Below, piece after piece: positions 62,038 through 64,000 of a DNA stretch of 64,000 nt. The translations under genes and the position numbers were made by a program. The stretch spans positions 1 through 64,000 of the forward strand of contig NZ_QLJH01000010.1 of assembly GCF_003951315.1 (NCBI RefSeq), in the 5' to 3' direction. Position 1 is the stretch's first letter, and the number at the start of each line of letters is the position of its first letter. This stretch comes from Sphingomonas sp. S-NIH.Pt15_0812 (lineage in GTDB: Bacteria > Pseudomonadota > Alphaproteobacteria > Sphingomonadales > Sphingomonadaceae). A model generated the notes under the pieces. That model made no database searches, was not told the origin of the DNA, and worked only from the letters and a program-made list of their open reading frames with translations.

Positions 62038-62646
62038 TCACCGGTTGGTCCGGCGCGGGTCGTTCCAGCGAAACGCGTTGGCGGCGATCGGTGCGCCGTA
62101 CCGCTGATTCGAAAGGCGCACGGTGGTGCGGTTGTTCTGGCTGTCGAGCGCGACCCAGCCCTGGAGCGTCAGTCCCGCCGGGGCGGCCGGGTCGCGCGCG
62201 AAGACCATCGTGATCCGGCCATATTCGGGATGCTTGGGATCGCGCGCCTCGACCGACAGCAGCCGGTCGTCGCCCGGCACCACGCGGGCGAATTGCGACA
62301 GGTCGCGGCTGGGATCGAGCAGCACGCCGAGCGGCGAGTTGCGGATCGGCCAGCGCTGCACCTGCCGCACCGAATAGTCGATGAAGGTCAGGGCGCCGCC
62401 CTCCGCCACGATCAGCAGCGGCACGCCCTTCTGGTACTGGAAGCGGATATTGCCCGGCTGCTTCCAGGTCAGCGTACCGGTCAGCACCTTGCCGGCGCGG
62501 TCGGTCTGGGTGAAGTCGGCGGTCATGGTGGTGACGCCGCGCAGATAGCGCTGCACCGAGGCCAGGTCGTTTCCTTGCGCGAACGCCGGGGCCGGCGCCG
62601 CCATGGCGATGGCGGCGACAGGGGCGAGCAGGGCGGAACGGATCAT
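62038..62646 (-). CDS. lolA: Outer-membrane lipoprotein carrier protein LolA
   Basis: Periplasmic chaperone that carries lipoproteins from LolCDE to the outer membrane. The 202-residue precursor has a signal peptide ending AFAQ, then SVQRYLRGVTTMTADFTQTDRAGKVLTGTLTWKQPGNIRFQYQKG, the hallmark N-terminal part, and LTLQGWVALDSQNNRTTVRLSNQRYG near the end. Two ATG codons are close together; AAGGAG directly abuts the first and is six bases from the second, so the second (62646) is chosen. Downstream of ftsK as in other sphingomonads. Confidence 0.93.
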   Translation of the reverse strand: MIRSALLAPVAAIAMAAPAPAFAQGNDLASVQRYLRGVTTMTADFTQTDRAGKVLTGTLTWKQPGNIRFQYQKGVPLLIVAEGGALTFIDYSVRQVQRWPIRNSPLGVLLDPSRDLSQFARVVPGDDRLLSVEARDPKHPEYGRITMVFARDPAAPAGLTLQGWVALDSQNNRTTVRLSNQRYGAPIAANAFRWNDPRRTNR

Positions 62647-62751
62647 CGTCATCTCCTTGGGGGAACGCCATCGCGCTGCCGGGTTGAACGGGTGGTGAAT
62701 CCCGGCGTCCGGCATGTCTGGGGAAACGCGGCGAAGAATTGGAACAAGCCG

Positions 62752-62839
62752 GTGCTCCTGCGAAGGCAGGAGCCCAGGGCCAAGCCAAACAATGCCGGCT
62801 GGAGTGCGGAACCCTGGGCTCCTGCCTTCGCAGGAGCAC
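62752..62839. repeat. Second family of palindromic repeat: paired hairpins in long inverted arms
   Basis: Two hairpins with stem GCTCCTGC/GCAGGAGC (loops GAAG and CTTC; 62754-62773 and 62818-62837). They lie in perfect 28-bp inverted arms (62752-62779, 62812-62839) around a 32-base centre. The unit sits in the 271-bp gap between ftsK and lolA; the rest of that gap holds no gene. Confidence 0.85.
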
Positions 62840-62917
62840 AAGGGGATTTCACGGACATCGGAACCACAACTTGCCGGAAGGGGGAAGTCGGACCCAACGC
62901 CGCACCCCCGCATCGGT

Positions 62918-64000
62918 TCAGATCGCGTGGCCCTCGGCATCGCGCAGCACCTCGCGCCGGCCGACATGGTCGGGGCGGCCGACGATGCCGTCCTTCTCCA
63001 TCCGCTCGATCAGCCGCGCCGCCGAGTTGTAGCCGATCCGCAACTGGCGCTGGAGCCAGGAGGTCGACGCCTTCTGCGACTCGCAGACCAGTTGGATCGC
63101 GGCGCGATATTGCTGGTCCTCGGCCGAATCCTCGCCGGTCGGCGCACCGTCCAGCGCGAAGCTCTCCGCCGGCTCCTCGGTGACCGAGGAGATATAGTCG
63201 GGCTGGCCCTGCGAGCGCCAATGGTCGGCGACCAGCCGCACCTCGTCGTCCGAGGTGAAGGGGCCGTGGACGCGCACGATGCCCTTGCCGCCGGGCATGT
63301 AGAGCATGTCGCCGCGTCCCAGCAGCTGCTCCGCGCCCTGTTCGCCCAGGATGGTGCGCGAATCGATCTTGCTGGTGACGTGGAAGGAGATGCGCGTCGG
63401 CAAATTCGCCTTGATGACGCCGGTGATGACGTCGACCGAGGGGCGCTGCGTCGCCATGATCAGGTGGATGCCGGCGGCGCGCGCCTTCTGCGCCAGCCGC
63501 TGGATCAGGAACTCGACCTCCTTGCCGGCGGTCATCATCAGGTCGGCCAGCTCGTCGACGATCACCACGATCTGCGGCAGCACGTCGAACTCCAGCTTCT
63601 CCTCCTCATAGACCGGCGCGCCGGTGTCGGGATGATAGCCGGTCTGGACGCGGCGGCCGAGCGGCTGGCCCTTGGCCTTGGCGGCGCGGACCTTCTCGTT
63701 GAAGCCCGCCAGGCTGCGCACGCCGACCGAGGACATCTGCCGATAGCGGTCCTCCATCGTCTCCACCGCCCATTTGAGGGCACGGACCGCCTTGGCCGGG
63801 TCGGTGACGACCGGCGACAGCAGGTGCGGGATGTCGTCGTACATGCTGAGTTCCAGCATCTTCGGATCGATCATGATCATCCGGCACTGGCTGGGCGTCA
63901 GGCGGTAGAGCAGCGACAGGATCATGCAGTTGAGGCCCACCGACTTGCCCGAGCCGGTGGTGCCCGCGACCAGCAGGTGCGGCATCGGCGCCAGGTCGGT
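62918..64000 (-). CDS. ftsK: DNA translocase FtsK, C-terminal part (N-terminus outside window)
   Basis: Septum-bound motor that pumps chromosome ends through the closing division site and activates XerCD at dif. Only the motor and gamma domains are in the window. Walker A is [12 protein letters not shown], Walker B is [15 protein letters not shown], then [35 protein letters not shown], and the winged-helix gamma domain ([44 protein letters not shown]) that reads KOPS. The frame continues past the right edge. Confidence 0.96.
   Translation of the reverse strand, partial: TDLAPMPHLLVAGTTGSGKSVGLNCMILSLLYRLTPSQCRMIMIDPKMLELSMYDDIPHLLSPVVTDPAKAVRALKWAVETMEDRYRQMSSVGVRSLAGFNEKVRAAKAKGQPLGRRVQTGYHPDTGAPVYEEEKLEFDVLPQIVVIVDELADLMMTAGKEVEFLIQRLAQKARAAGIHLIMATQRPSVDVITGVIKANLPTRISFHVTSKIDSRTILGEQGAEQLLGRGDMLYMPGGKGIVRVHGPFTSDDEVRLVADHWRSQGQPDYISSVTEEPAESFALDGAPTGEDSAEDQQYRAAIQLVCESQKASTSWLQRQLRIGYNSAARLIERMEKDGIVGRPDHVGRREVLRDAEGHAI

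Noticed and set aside
1-64000. CRISPR arrays, insertion sequences, prophage genes or tRNA/rRNA genes.
   Set aside because: None found on reading both strands. The repeated sequences present are palindromic intergenic elements without a transposase or regular spacers.

Overview
The window is a GC-rich, densely packed chromosomal segment from an alphaproteobacterium, most likely Sphingomonas or a close sphingomonad. I base this on gene order (leuS-lptE-holA, argH-small lipoprotein-lysA, rpiB-glyA-nrdR, ftsK-lolA-xth-ribA), on an ALA-synthase hemA (the alphaproteobacterial C4 route), on COQ9, on a PEPxxWA-CTERM protein, and on a TonB receptor locus with SapC, cupin and tryptophan-halogenase companions. 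No species can be named. No rRNA, tRNA, CRISPR array, prophage or insertion sequence was found.

Layout. 1-2.1 kb: a truncated M28 peptidase and rpsD with its terminator. 2.3-9.4 kb: chorismate mutase, a TrmJ-type methyltransferase, recF, a VapBC toxin-antitoxin pair lodged between recF and dnaN, dnaN, a secreted protein, rlmN and a TauE/SafE permease. 9.4-14.9 kb: DUF3576 lipoprotein-leuS-lptE-holA on the minus strand and an unknown exported protein. 15.3-17.7 kb: rpiB-glyA-small membrane protein-nrdR. 17.9-22.9 kb: ECF sigma/anti-sigma pair, DUF3429, Uma2-type protein, ene-reductase, EamA transporter, COQ9. 23-28.7 kb: hemA and an 1133-residue GH18/deacetylase/GT2 fusion protein. 28.7-31.8 kb: ribD-ribE-ribB-ribH. 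31.9-39.2 kb: TonB, a CorA-type transporter, siroheme synthase N-domain, lysA, LptM-like lipoprotein, argH, TlpA-type lipoprotein and an unresolved reading frame. 39.4-41.6 kb: OprB-type porin and a PEP-CTERM protein. 41.6-59.8 kb: a carbohydrate utilisation locus. 60-64 kb: ribA, xth, lolA and the C-terminal half of ftsK.

The 41.6-59.8 kb locus is the main accessory system. A TonB-dependent receptor, a flavin-dependent halogenase, an SGNH acetylesterase and a GH3 enzyme run leftward. SapC, a JmjC-like cupin and an esterase run rightward from the same intergenic region. A GH43, a GH27 with an NPCBM domain and a second GH43 follow. The enzymes fit end-stage breakdown of decorated xylan or arabinoxylan oligosaccharides with galactose or arabinose side groups. 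No endo-xylanase, inner-membrane sugar transporter or regulator lies in the window, but both divergent promoter regions share a LacI-type operator-like sequence.

Other points of interest are the three-enzyme fusion protein with a structured leader, the VapBC insertion that leaves recF with a TTG start and no Shine-Dalgarno, the reciprocal decay of the two RibBA-type proteins, and two families of palindromic intergenic repeats, one present as two inverted copies about 9.4 kb apart.
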